21,884 nt of DNA from GYS-P2D sp964489125 (GTDB taxonomy: Bacteria; Bacteroidota; Bacteroidia; Chitinophagales; Saprospiraceae): contig CAZAXY010000063.1 of NCBI GenBank assembly GCA_964489125.1, forward strand, positions 1 through 21,884, written 5' to 3'. The position numbers and the translations under genes are program-made. This document shows, one piece after another, positions 1 through 7,324 of the stretch. How positions within the stretch are numbered: the first letter of the stretch is position 1; each line of letters begins with the position of its first letter. The notes under the pieces are model-generated. The model had not been told where the DNA came from and did no database searches. It was given only the letters and a program-made list of their open reading frames with translations.

Positions 1-1042
1 CGTTATCGGTTAGATATCCATATGCCCAACCTACCTTATTAGAAATTTCTATATGATTTGGTATTGGGTCCTGAGAATCTCCATACATGAAGAACTTCAC
101 ATAACTGTCGTAATAATCTGTGTTATCCTTGAGATGAGGATATTGATCTGGGATCTTCTTCATGGTATTGCGCAGGAAGTTGAGCTGCTCTTCACTCAAG
201 TTGTACTGTTCGGTGGAGTCATATAGTTCTGGATGGATCACTCTGACGAGAGATTCCTGTAGCTCTCTGATGGAAAAGAAGTTCTTATATGAAAAGTCAA
301 AAGCCTCATAAATCACACTATCGAGATCGTCATCATATCGCCCTATACCTTTTTTGACATTATTCATGATCGGATAGTCTTGATATAGTGCATACAATTC
401 ATCCTGCTCATACAAGATTTCTCCGAGGTCGTTGATTAATTGATATGGATTAGTATATCGATTGGCCTCTATATCAAATCCTGACACTCCAACTCTATGA
501 ATGATTTTGCTATCCTTAAAGATGCCCTTCTCTTTCATTCGCTCATTGATATAGTCTTGACCCAATAGTTCATAAAGTCTGTTGTAAGCGTTGTTATCGC
601 TTACGGAAAAGATCTTTTCGATATAGTCAGCAACATTGGGGTGGTCTGTGGAAGAAGTTGTGTCAATAGAATCTGGAGTCTGTGGAGGCGCTATGGAGTC
701 GTACTTAATAGTAGTATATAGATTAATCTCTGGATTAGAAGCCGCCAGTTCATTAATATATTCTAGTGCTAAGAACGCTACAGGCATCTTGACTGTGCTG
801 GCAGGATAGAAGTACTCTTCTTCTCTAATATTGAGCGGGTGAGATGTAAGTTTAGTGAGCCCGTCTACATGATCCACCTGTGTATAAAGTACCTGTACTT
901 CGTAGTACTCAAGGCTATCGATGACGTGGTTAAACAACTCTGAGTCCGAGTCTAAGATCTCATCCCAAGGTGCCTCCCATGGACTCTGCTGGGCGCAGGA
1001 TAGGCAGATGAGCGGAAGAAGGTAGATATAGTAACGGATCAC
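1..1042 (-). CDS. Serine hydrolase lipoprotein, class A beta-lactamase-like fold (partial, C-terminus missing)
   Basis: The frame is open from a GTG at 1042 to the window edge, giving 347 residues without a stop. An in-frame TAA five codons upstream leaves GTG as the only plausible start. The N-terminus is a lipoprotein signal ending in CLSC (lipid Cys at residue 16), so the protein should be membrane-anchored and face the periplasm. The three active-site motifs of the penicillin-recognising serine hydrolases appear in order: S82-T-V-K85 (SxxK), S148-D-N150 (SDN) and K336-V-G338 (a KTG variant). This arrangement fits class A beta-lactamase-related hydrolases. The 60-odd residue spacers and tyrosine-rich, acidic linkers differ from classical secreted beta-lactamases. 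The substrate could be peptidoglycan peptides or another amide or ester; resistance to beta-lactams cannot be inferred. It is confidently a serine hydrolase, but its substrate is unknown. Confidence 0.8.
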   Translation of the reverse strand, partial: MIRYYIYLLPLICLSCAQQSPWEAPWDEILDSDSELFNHVIDSLEYYEVQVLYTQVDHVDGLTKLTSHPLNIREEEYFYPASTVKMPVAFLALEYINELAASNPEINLYTTIKYDSIAPPQTPDSIDTTSSTDHPNVADYIEKIFSVSDNNAYNRLYELLGQDYINERMKEKGIFKDSKIIHRVGVSGFDIEANRYTNPYQLINDLGEILYEQDELYALYQDYPIMNNVKKGIGRYDDDLDSVIYEAFDFSYKNFFSIRELQESLVRVIHPELYDSTEQYNLSEEQLNFLRNTMKKIPDQYPHLKDNTDYYDSYVKFFMYGDSQDPIPNHIEISNKVGWAYGYLTDN

Positions 1043-1302
1043 AGATACAAGATATTAAATGTGGGTGTATTCAGAAGAATAGCATTTTTTAATGCTCACT
1101 CCTTTTTTGGTCATTTCGAAATGAGGATATGAGCCGTTTTCATCTGGATGTGTTTCGATGGCATCGGTATATATGAGAAGAAGAAAAAGAGGTTGTAAGA
1201 GAACTTGAGTTCAGTTGTGTTCTACCACAATAAGAACGGCAATCATCAATATAACACTTACTTAATTACCCTCATTAAGTATATAAGAGGAACTTCAATT
1301 AA
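1043..1302. other. Intergenic stretch without a supported gene
   Basis: Between the divergent serine hydrolase and the plus-strand island no convincing coding frame is visible. A TTG-initiated frame at 1205-1393 has no family resemblance and no good start. The stretch holds a small AGCATT/AATGCT hairpin at 1081-1096 and a perfect palindrome at 1111-1124. An A/G-rich run at 1173-1200 starts a very short ATG frame that stops within 12 codons. The upstream control region of the serine hydrolase presumably lies here, but no exact TAnnTTTG box was found. Confidence 0.5.
1111..1124. repeat. Perfect 14-bp palindrome (possible operator)
   Basis: TCATTTCGAAATGA reads identically on both strands. It lies about 70 bp upstream of the GTG start of the minus-strand serine hydrolase and inside a non-coding stretch, a typical place for a dimeric regulator site. 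No regulator gene is next to it and no second copy was noticed in the window, so the regulatory role is a guess. Confidence 0.3.
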
Positions 1303-1644
1303 TATACCAGAAGAGCGAACAGAATTCATTGCCCTATACTCAAAAGTTGTAGTCCTGATGCTGCTTGGTTTTTTGGGGACTTCACACAAGTAGAAAGTTG
1401 GTTTAACGACTCAGATTTTGATTGCGTATCTTCAGATTTCTTGATACAATTTACCTACTCTAATGGTGATCAGACAAGATGGGACCTTAGTAGATGGGCT
1501 GGAGGAAATAGTGGGGACCCAAATTATGATTTCGGTGACTCTAATTGGGATTGTTGTGAAGAATATGCTGATTCTTGCAATTGTAATTGGTCAGTTGACT
1601 CTGAAGGTATCTTAACTATTGATTGTCCACCATGTACAGATTAA
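1303..1644 (+). pseudogene. Cys-rich acidic reading frame lacking a proper start; possible 5'-truncated gene
   Basis: The frame is open from 1303 (just after a TAA at 1300) to the TAA at 1642-1644. The only usual initiator is a TTG at 1441, which would give 67 residues. The frame before that TTG has the same unusual composition as the part after it (Trp, Asp, Ser and Cys, for example AAWFFGDFTQVESWFNDSDF). This suggests coding once began further upstream and that the 5' end is lost or frameshifted. The C-terminal half has closely spaced cysteines (DCCEE, DSCNCNW, DCPPCTD) and many Asp, Trp and Gly residues, as in a small disulfide-stabilised secreted domain. I recognise no family. Its end overlaps candidate starts of the lipoprotein that follows, so the two may have been co-transcribed. 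Confidence 0.35.
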
Positions 1645-1652
1645 CAATTATT

Positions 1653-2345
1653 ATGTTCAGACCTGTTTTATTCATCGTTTTAGTGTCATTTCTGATCTGT
1701 GCGTCCTGTTCAAATCAGGACATTACTGAGTTAATTGATTACGAATCTAAAAACTTAATTGACCGATTAGATCCAATAACACGAGCTGAATTTCATTCAA
1801 GTTTCATGGAAGACTTTGTTGTTAATGGACTAGGTGATAATAGATCAACAATAGCCATAAATTACCTTACCAAAATGCACTTATTAGGAGGATATGACGA
1901 TAGAGAATTGTATTTGGAAGTAAAAAAGGAATTCGAGCGCTCTCTGGACACTGACGAAAAAGGGATTCAAGATATGGCTCTAAGGTATCTTAGGTGGTCA
2001 TTTTTGGAAGATGAAACTGAATTTGCTTTTAAGGAGACTAAGTACTTATTGGCAATACTAGTAGAACAAAAAGCAATCGATCTAGACATTATTAGTGATG
2101 CTTATATTAAAGTTGAAGAAAGCCTTAACTCAGAAGAAAGAACTTTATATGCCAGCTATATTCGACATGTTGCGAATGCCGATATCGAATATGCTAATGC
2201 GGAATTTAGTGCTCTTAAGGAAAAATATGAATCTGAAGAAGATGACAAAGTAAAAGTGGGCATTTTGCTTTATGGTAAACACCTGTCTAGAAAGTCTCAG
2301 GCAGCCCTGTATTCATTGGAAAGAATTGCAACAGTACATCATTAG
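1653..2345 (+). CDS. Helical lipoprotein of unknown function
   Basis: From the ATG at 1653 this gives 230 residues. The N-terminus is a lipoprotein signal (Arg3, a hydrophobic run, then CASC with the lipid Cys at residue 19). An ATG at 1632 and a TTG at 1623 are alternative starts in the same frame; 1653 gives the most typical signal and avoids overlap with the preceding frame. The mature part is charged, rich in Glu, Asp and Lys, and looks entirely alpha-helical. It has no Cys pattern, no metal or nucleotide motif and no recognisable enzyme signature. Repeated stretches such as YLTKMHLLGGYDDRELY and IRHVANADIEYANAEF could form TPR- or HEAT-like helical hairpins, but I cannot confirm that. 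It faces the minus-strand transporter gene with only 10 bp between the stops. The gene is likely real; its role is unknown. Confidence 0.65.
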   Translation: MFRPVLFIVLVSFLICASCSNQDITELIDYESKNLIDRLDPITRAEFHSSFMEDFVVNGLGDNRSTIAINYLTKMHLLGGYDDRELYLEVKKEFERSLDTDEKGIQDMALRYLRWSFLEDETEFAFKETKYLLAILVEQKAIDLDIISDAYIKVEESLNSEERTLYASYIRHVANADIEYANAEFSALKEKYESEEDDKVKVGILLYGKHLSRKSQAALYSLERIATVHH

Positions 2346-2355
2346 TTTACCTAAC

Positions 2356-3117
2356 CTACATAATATCAAAGGCACTCAATATCGCCACTAGAATAACCAC
2401 AATCAGCAACCGATATGCCCAGCGGTCTGCATCGGGATAGCGTGAAGCAAAATCAGCAGTGAGATAGCCTCCTATAGACTGACCTATCGCTACTGTTAGT
2501 CCCAGTTTCCATTCAATGAACCCATTGCGATGAAATAGATAAACGACGACTATCGTATAGAGCGCCACTATAGCAGTCTTGAGGACATTAGCATCTATGA
2601 TATTAATTTTCATAACAAGAACAGTGACGACTAAAAAAAATACGCCCATACCCATCTGAATGAATCCGCCGTAAAACCCTAGACCTAAAAAGCACGGTAT
2701 CGCAATCCATAGGTTTGGGACTCTAGTAATATCGGTCTTGATAAGCCAGCGCTTAGGATTAACTAAGAGAACCAGCAACGTAACTAATAGGAGATATCGG
2801 AATACCTGCATGAACTGTTCATTAGTCACGGACAGGGCAACTAATACTCCCATAATTGCACCAACAGTAGCTACAAGTATGTAGAGCCAAGTATAAGGGA
2901 TGTTATTGAAGCGTCCATTTCTTATAAAACCATAGCTTGAAGAAAAACCTTGAAATAATATGCCAACCCTATTCGTACCATTAGCGATATTACCAGGAAG
3001 TCCGAACAACTCTGTGAAAATACTGAGCGTAATGGCCGAGCCATTGCCAGCAAGCGTATTAACTATGCCCGCAAGGAAGCCGCCAGCTATAGCAATGATA
3101 TAGGTTAATATATCCAT
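2356..3117 (-). CDS. TSUP (TauE/SafE) family membrane transporter
   Basis: This 253-residue, very hydrophobic protein has about eight transmembrane segments. It opens with the Gly/Asn-rich TSUP signature (AGGFLAGIVNTLAGNGSAI, then NIANGTNRVG at about residues 43-52), and a second Gly-rich segment (GFYGGFIQMGMGVFF, about 147-161) starts the repeated half. TSUP proteins move sulfite, sulfonates or other small organic anions across the inner membrane, and the substrate cannot be read from sequence. Its ATG directly follows the TAA of the methylmalonyl-CoA epimerase gene (TAAATG), so the two are almost certainly co-translated. No terminator is visible in the 10 bp before the convergent lipoprotein gene. 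Confidence 0.85.
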   Translation of the reverse strand: MDILTYIIAIAGGFLAGIVNTLAGNGSAITLSIFTELFGLPGNIANGTNRVGILFQGFSSSYGFIRNGRFNNIPYTWLYILVATVGAIMGVLVALSVTNEQFMQVFRYLLLVTLLVLLVNPKRWLIKTDITRVPNLWIAIPCFLGLGFYGGFIQMGMGVFFLVVTVLVMKINIIDANVLKTAIVALYTIVVVYLFHRNGFIEWKLGLTVAIGQSIGGYLTADFASRYPDADRWAYRLLIVVILVAILSAFDIM

Positions 3118-3522
3118 TTAGCTGTCCTTCTCTTGGCAAAGCTCTATGAGCACGCCATTGGTCGACTTTGGATGAATAAAACAAATTAGTTTGTTATCCG
3201 CGCCTGGTTGAGGCTCTTCGGACAGTAGCCTAAATCCTTCTGATTTGAGGCGGGACATTTCTTGTCGGATGTCTGCTACATCAAATGCGATATGATGCAA
3301 TCCTTCTCCTTTTTTGTCCAGATATTTAGCAATTGGAGAATCAGCAGATGTAGGTGCCACTAGCTCAATCTTATTAGGCCCTGATCTAAAGAACGAGGTA
3401 ATTACACCTTGTGAGATTACCTCTTCAGATTTGTATGGAGCTGTTCCGAGTAACTTCTCATACAGAGCGTTAGCCTGATCGATATCGGCTACAGCGATTC
3501 CGATGTGTTCTATCTTTCTCAT
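3118..3522 (-). CDS. mce: Methylmalonyl-CoA epimerase
   Basis: At 134 residues this is the usual length for the family and a complete two-module vicinal-oxygen-chelate (glyoxalase/bleomycin-resistance) fold. It interconverts the (R) and (S) epimers of methylmalonyl-CoA in propionate and branched-chain/odd-chain catabolism, working with B12-dependent methylmalonyl-CoA mutase in the cytoplasm. Family landmarks are the opening IEHIGIAV with metal ligand His6, KIELVAP near residue 53, GLHHIAFDV (His76/77) and the closing VLIELCQ with Glu127. The mutase genes are not in the window. It is the first gene of a two-gene unit with the TSUP transporter. The mscL terminator lies just upstream, so it probably has its own promoter in 3523-3535 or within the terminator region, but no clear box is seen. 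Confidence 0.92.
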   Translation of the reverse strand: MRKIEHIGIAVADIDQANALYEKLLGTAPYKSEEVISQGVITSFFRSGPNKIELVAPTSADSPIAKYLDKKGEGLHHIAFDVADIRQEMSRLKSEGFRLLSEEPQPGADNKLICFIHPKSTNGVLIELCQEKDS

Positions 3523-3535
3523 GATGCAAGTATCT

Positions 3536-3574
3536 AAAAAGAAAATGGGCTCGACAAGTGCTTGCCGAACCCAT
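3536..3574 (-). terminator. Intrinsic terminator after mscL
   Basis: Read on the minus strand, the segment from 3574 to 3545 folds into a 14-bp stem (ATGGGTTCGGCAAG against CTTGTCGAGCCCAT, with two G-U pairs) around a very short loop. It is followed at once by TTTTCTTTTT. It lies 25 bp past the mscL stop and separates mscL from the mce unit. Confidence 0.85.
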
Positions 3575-3598
3575 GATGTAATTTATAGTCCAATAAGA

Positions 3599-3994
3599 TT
3601 ACTTCTTAAGGAGATCTCTGATTTCACCAAGAAGTGTCTGATCATCAGTTGGCCCTGGATCAGGCGCTGCTCCCATGAACTTGATTTTAGCCTTGGCAAG
3701 CCAGAATAATACCATACCAACAATCAATAGATTGATAATAGAATTAATCCAAGCACCGTATCTAATTGCATTTTCTGGTTTAGTTTCTACGCCATCAGCT
3801 CCAAACTCAGCTGGAGATAATACATGCTTAAGGTCTGCAAAATCATAACCACCTGCGAAGTTACCTACTATAGGCATGACAATGTCTTGTACAAATCCAG
3901 TTACCACAAGGCCAACTGCGCCTGCTAAGATTACAGCGATGGCAAAATCGATGACGTTGCCAGTAAAAATGAATTCTTTAAATTCTTTCCACAT
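3599..3994 (-). CDS. mscL: Large-conductance mechanosensitive channel MscL
   Basis: The product is 131 residues from the ATG at 3994, which gives the classic MscL opening MWKEFKEFIFTGNVIDFAIA. A longer frame starting at 4060 would run through the aconitase terminator hairpin and is rejected. MscL forms a homopentameric inner-membrane pore that opens under membrane tension to release solutes on osmotic downshock. Visible parts are the N-terminal amphipathic helix (1-12), TM1 (about 14-44, Gly/Ala-rich pore lining with GAVGLVVTGFVQDIVMP), a periplasmic loop (about 48-77), TM2 (about 81-103), a charged KAKIK turn, a Pro-rich linker and the C-terminal bundle helix LLGEIRDLLKK. Terminators on both sides make it a single-gene unit. 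Confidence 0.95.
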   Translation of the reverse strand: MWKEFKEFIFTGNVIDFAIAVILAGAVGLVVTGFVQDIVMPIVGNFAGGYDFADLKHVLSPAEFGADGVETKPENAIRYGAWINSIINLLIVGMVLFWLAKAKIKFMGAAPDPGPTDDQTLLGEIRDLLKK

Positions 3995-4014
3995 AAGTAA
4001 AGTGTTTCGTTTTG

Positions 4015-4049
4015 AAAAAAAATGGTGTTGAGCACTAGCCCAACACCAT
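4015..4049 (-). terminator. Intrinsic terminator after aconitase
   Basis: On the minus strand a 9-bp perfect stem (ATGGTGTTG with CAACACCAT, loop of 10) at 4049-4022 is followed by a run of eight T residues. It lies 33 bp past the aconitase stop. On the plus side the hairpin is followed by A residues, so it works in one direction only. Confidence 0.85.
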
Positions 4050-4082
4050 AAAAATAACATATATAATTTTTAAAATATAATC

Positions 4083-6359
4083 TTATGCTACTCCGGCCTC
4101 TTCTCTAATCTTGTTAAGAGCAGATCCTGACCGCACCCATTCGATCTGCGCTTGGTTATAAGTGTGTGCTACTTCGAAGTAATCATCAGAGCCATCAGCA
4201 TGTTGTAGATGCACTGTCAATGGTTTGCCTGGCGCCATATCTCCGAACCCATATAGTGAGATTGTATCGTCTTGACGGACCTTCTCATAGTCATCAGGAT
4301 TCACAAATGTCAAGGCAAGCATCCCTTGTTTCTTAAGATTAGTCTCGTGGATACGTGCGAATGACTTTACGATAACAGCATAGACTCCCAAGAACCTTGG
4401 CTCCATAGCAGCATGCTCACGTGAAGAGCCCTCGCCCAGATTTTCTTCGCCAAATACGACAGTCCCAATTCCTGCTTTCTGATAAGCTCTCGCTGAATCA
4501 GGAACCGCATGGTATTCTCCCGTTTCAAGATTGAGAACCTTGTTAGCCTCATCATTGAAGTAATTAATTGCACCTGTGTAGCAGTTTTCAGAGATATTCT
4601 CTAAGTGACCTCTATACTTTAACCACGGTCCTGCCATAGAGATATGATCTGTGGTACACTTGCCTTTAGTTTTGATAAGTGTCCTCATACCATGCAGATG
4701 GTCTGGTTCAATGGTGGTAAAAGGCGTCAACAACTGAAGTCTGTCAGATGTAGGAGATACTTTAACTTCTATACTACCTCCATCTTCTGCTGGCGCATTA
4801 TAACCCGCATCTTTCACATCAAATCCATTTGGCGGCAACTCATAACCTGTTGGTTCTTCCAATTTTACTTCTTCACCAGCTTCATTAGTTAGGGTGTCAG
4901 TGGCAGGATTGAAATCCAACCTTCCAGAGATTGCAATTGCTGCAACTAGTTCTGGTGATGCTACAAATGCATGGGTGTTAGGATTGCCATCTGCTCTCTT
5001 AGAGAAGTTTCTATTGAACGAGTGCACAATACTATTCTTAGGTGCATTCATTGGATCATTATATCTCGCCCATTGCCCTATACAGGGACCACATGCATTA
5101 GTAAAGATTTTAGCGTCGAGTTTTTCGAATATTTCTAACAAGCCATCTCGTTCTGCCGTAAATCTTACCTGCTCGCTACCAGGATTGATGCCAAATTCTG
5201 CTTTAGTCTTTAGCCCTTTGTCGAGTGCTTGCTTAGCTACTGAAGCTGCTCTTGACAGATCTTCATAAGATGAGTTCGTACATGAACCTATTAAGCCCCA
5301 CTCAACGTCAAGTGGCCAGCCTTTCTCACTGGCCTTAGTAGTCATTTCTTTTCCAGCATTAGTAGATAAATCTGGTGTAAACGGACCATTCAATTTTGGC
5401 TGCAATGTATTGAGGTCAATCTCTATGACTTGATCAAAATACTTTTCTGGATTCTCATAGCATTCAGCATCTGCTGTTAAATGCTCTCTAATGTTATTGG
5501 CAAGATCAGCTACTTCTGCTCTGCCAGTTGCTCGGAGATATCTATCCATAGAATCGTCATAGCCAAAGGTTGATGTGGTGGCACCAATTTCTGCGCCCAT
5601 ATTACATATGGTACCTTTGCCTGTACAGCTTAGGTTAATTGCCCCATCACCAAAATATTCAACTATCGCTCCTGTACCTCCTTTGACAGTAAGAATATCT
5701 GCCACTCGGAGGATAACATCTTTTGGTGCTGACCATCCAGAAAGCTTACCAGTAAGTTTGACACCGATGAGCTTTGGATTTTTTAACTCCCAGGCCATTC
5801 CTGCCATCACGTCTACGGCATCTGCACCGCCCACACCGATTGCTACCATTCCTAATCCTCCTGCATTCACGGTGTGGCTATCTGTACCAATCATCATCCC
5901 GCCAGGGAAGGCGTAGTTTTCAAGAACGACTTGATGAATGATTCCTGCACCTGGCTTCCAAAAGCCAATACCATACTTATCTGATACAGACTCAAGGAAG
6001 TTAAAAACCTCGTTACTTGTGTTGATCGCATGTTGCAAATCTGTATCAGCACCCATCTTGGCCTGAATCAAATGATCACAATGAACTGTGGATGGAACCG
6101 CTACTTTGTCCTTTCCTGCCATCATAAACTGAAGCAATGCCATCTGTGCTGTAGCATCTTGCATAGCTACTCTATCAGGAGCATAAAAGACATAATCTTT
6201 TCCTCTCTCAAAAGATTGAAGTGGAGACTCTTCATGAAGATGTGAATAAAGGATTTTTTCGGCGAGCGTTAATGGTCTCCCGAGTTTAGCCTTTATGTTC
6301 TTAATCTTTTCAGGTAGTGCCTCGTAGTGGGCTTTAATCATGTCTAAATCGAATAGCAT
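4083..6359 (-). CDS. acn: Aconitate hydratase (mitochondrial-type aconitase)
   Basis: The enzyme (758 residues) interconverts citrate and isocitrate through cis-aconitate in the TCA cycle, using a [4Fe-4S] cluster in the cytoplasm. The length and the order of segments match the mitochondrial-type aconitases rather than the roughly 890-residue AcnA/IRP form. The cluster ligands are C360 (IGSCTNS) and C423/C426 (TNACGPCIGQW). Other landmarks are DSHTVNAGGLG (160-170), the substrate-binding region around R450-R455 (NRNFSKR), and the swivelling C-terminal domain with GKCTTDHISMAGPW (566-579) and the catalytic-Ser loop GEGSSREHAAMEPR (642-655). It is a single-gene unit with a TAnnTTTG box about 40 bp upstream and its own terminator. 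The neighbouring genes are not TCA genes. Confidence 0.97.
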   Translation of the reverse strand: MLFDLDMIKAHYEALPEKIKNIKAKLGRPLTLAEKILYSHLHEESPLQSFERGKDYVFYAPDRVAMQDATAQMALLQFMMAGKDKVAVPSTVHCDHLIQAKMGADTDLQHAINTSNEVFNFLESVSDKYGIGFWKPGAGIIHQVVLENYAFPGGMMIGTDSHTVNAGGLGMVAIGVGGADAVDVMAGMAWELKNPKLIGVKLTGKLSGWSAPKDVILRVADILTVKGGTGAIVEYFGDGAINLSCTGKGTICNMGAEIGATTSTFGYDDSMDRYLRATGRAEVADLANNIREHLTADAECYENPEKYFDQVIEIDLNTLQPKLNGPFTPDLSTNAGKEMTTKASEKGWPLDVEWGLIGSCTNSSYEDLSRAASVAKQALDKGLKTKAEFGINPGSEQVRFTAERDGLLEIFEKLDAKIFTNACGPCIGQWARYNDPMNAPKNSIVHSFNRNFSKRADGNPNTHAFVASPELVAAIAISGRLDFNPATDTLTNEAGEEVKLEEPTGYELPPNGFDVKDAGYNAPAEDGGSIEVKVSPTSDRLQLLTPFTTIEPDHLHGMRTLIKTKGKCTTDHISMAGPWLKYRGHLENISENCYTGAINYFNDEANKVLNLETGEYHAVPDSARAYQKAGIGTVVFGEENLGEGSSREHAAMEPRFLGVYAVIVKSFARIHETNLKKQGMLALTFVNPDDYEKVRQDDTISLYGFGDMAPGKPLTVHLQHADGSDDYFEVAHTYNQAQIEWVRSGSALNKIREEAGVA

Positions 6360-6397
6360 AACTTTCTTTCTATTTTAAGCGTTCGGAAAAGTTGGTG

Positions 6398-6405
6398 CAA
6401 ATATA
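6398..6405 (-). promoter_or_regulatory. TAnnTTTG -7 box upstream of aconitase
   Basis: On the minus strand the box reads TATATTTG followed by CACC, an exact match to the Bacteroidota -7 element. It lies about 39 bp before the aconitase ATG, implying a 5' leader of roughly 30-35 nt. No TTTG-type -33 box is obvious at the expected distance. Confidence 0.55.
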
Positions 6406-6538
6406 TTTCCTTTGATAAAAAGAATGGCTGATTTACAACCATCAAAATATATAACGCCTTGAGCGATTATTGTTCAACCTGACAAATCTCTAAACTAGAA
6501 GATCTACAGTATAGATACCAGAAGCTCTTTAATCTCTA

Positions 6539-7324
6539 CTATATCTCTATCCCAAACCGATCCGCATCCTTGCTAAATGGCAGCTTCTCTCTCACTTTGT
6601 TCAAATGGGACTTGGATAGTGTCATCGTATGGACGACCTCAGACCGCTCTTGATGCCATAAAGTCTTGTTCCATCCTGGATCAATGATGCAGCTATCTCC
6701 ATTGTAAGGCAAATCATTTCCATCAGTACCCACTCTATTGACGCCAATGACATAGGATTGGTTTTCTATAGCTCGGGCTCGCAGGAGTGTGTTCCAATCA
6801 TATGATCTTCTATCTGGCCAACTGGCGATGTAGATAAGTAGGTCATACTGAAAGTTGACGTTTCTGGACCACACAGGAAATCTTAGATCATAACAAATCA
6901 AAGGACAGATGTTCCACCCTTTGTAGGAGACTATCAGTCGATCACGACCAGCGCGATAATATCGATCTTCTTCAGCCATAGCGAATAGATGACGCTTGTC
7001 ATATTTTTTAAGACTACCATCAGGGTTCATCCAGATCAACCTGTTAAAATATTGCTTGTTCTCCTCGACAATAATGCTGCCCATAATGGCAACATTTTTT
7101 TCTATAGCTTTCTCCCGTAACCAATTCACGGTCTTTCCATCCATGGTTTCTGCCAGCTTGGAAGCCTCCATGCTAAATCCAGTGGTGAACATCTCTGGCA
7201 AAATGACGAGATCTGTATATTGATCGATTGACGCTATTTTTTGATCAAAGGCAGCTATATTTTGATCGACATCATGCCAGACTATGTCAGACTGCACGAG
7301 TGTAACTGTTAAGTCTTGATTCAT
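6539..7324 (-). CDS. Carbon-nitrogen hydrolase, probable omega-amidase (YafV/Nit2-like)
   Basis: This 261-residue nitrilase-superfamily amidase has its Glu-Lys-Cys triad intact: E44 (ILPEMFTTGF), K110 (KYDKRHLF) and C144 (PLICYDLRFP). The MFTTGFSM context and the KRHLFAMAEED segment are characteristic of the YafV/Nit2 omega-amidase branch, which hydrolyses the amide of alpha-ketoglutaramate or alpha-ketosuccinamate to the dicarboxylate plus ammonia. The ATG overlaps the aminotransferase stop (ATGA), so the two are translationally coupled. Pairing with a glutamine-transaminase-like enzyme strongly supports the omega-amidase role: it removes the keto-amide product and pulls the transamination forward. 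An activity towards deaminated glutathione (the Nit1 role) is a less likely alternative. Confidence 0.88.
   Translation of the reverse strand: MNQDLTVTLVQSDIVWHDVDQNIAAFDQKIASIDQYTDLVILPEMFTTGFSMEASKLAETMDGKTVNWLREKAIEKNVAIMGSIIVEENKQYFNRLIWMNPDGSLKKYDKRHLFAMAEEDRYYRAGRDRLIVSYKGWNICPLICYDLRFPVWSRNVNFQYDLLIYIASWPDRRSYDWNTLLRARAIENQSYVIGVNRVGTDGNDLPYNGDSCIIDPGWNKTLWHQERSEVVHTMTLSKSHLNKVREKLPFSKDADRFGIEI

Noticed and set aside
1205..1393. TTG-started 62-codon frame
   Set aside because: It has no ATG, no family resemblance and a low-complexity composition. It overlaps the Cys-rich frame in another register, so it is most likely a chance open frame or debris of a broken 5' end.
3995..4060. Longer mscL start at 4060
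   Set aside because: It would translate through the aconitase terminator hairpin and its A/T tract and add 22 residues not seen in MscL. The ATG at 3994 gives the canonical N-terminus.
4894..5916. Two antisense frames of 124 and 113 codons inside aconitase (4894-5268 and 5575-5916)
   Set aside because: They are the mirror of a highly conserved coding region; the translations are rich in Ser, Pro and Ile, without domains. The sense gene explains them.
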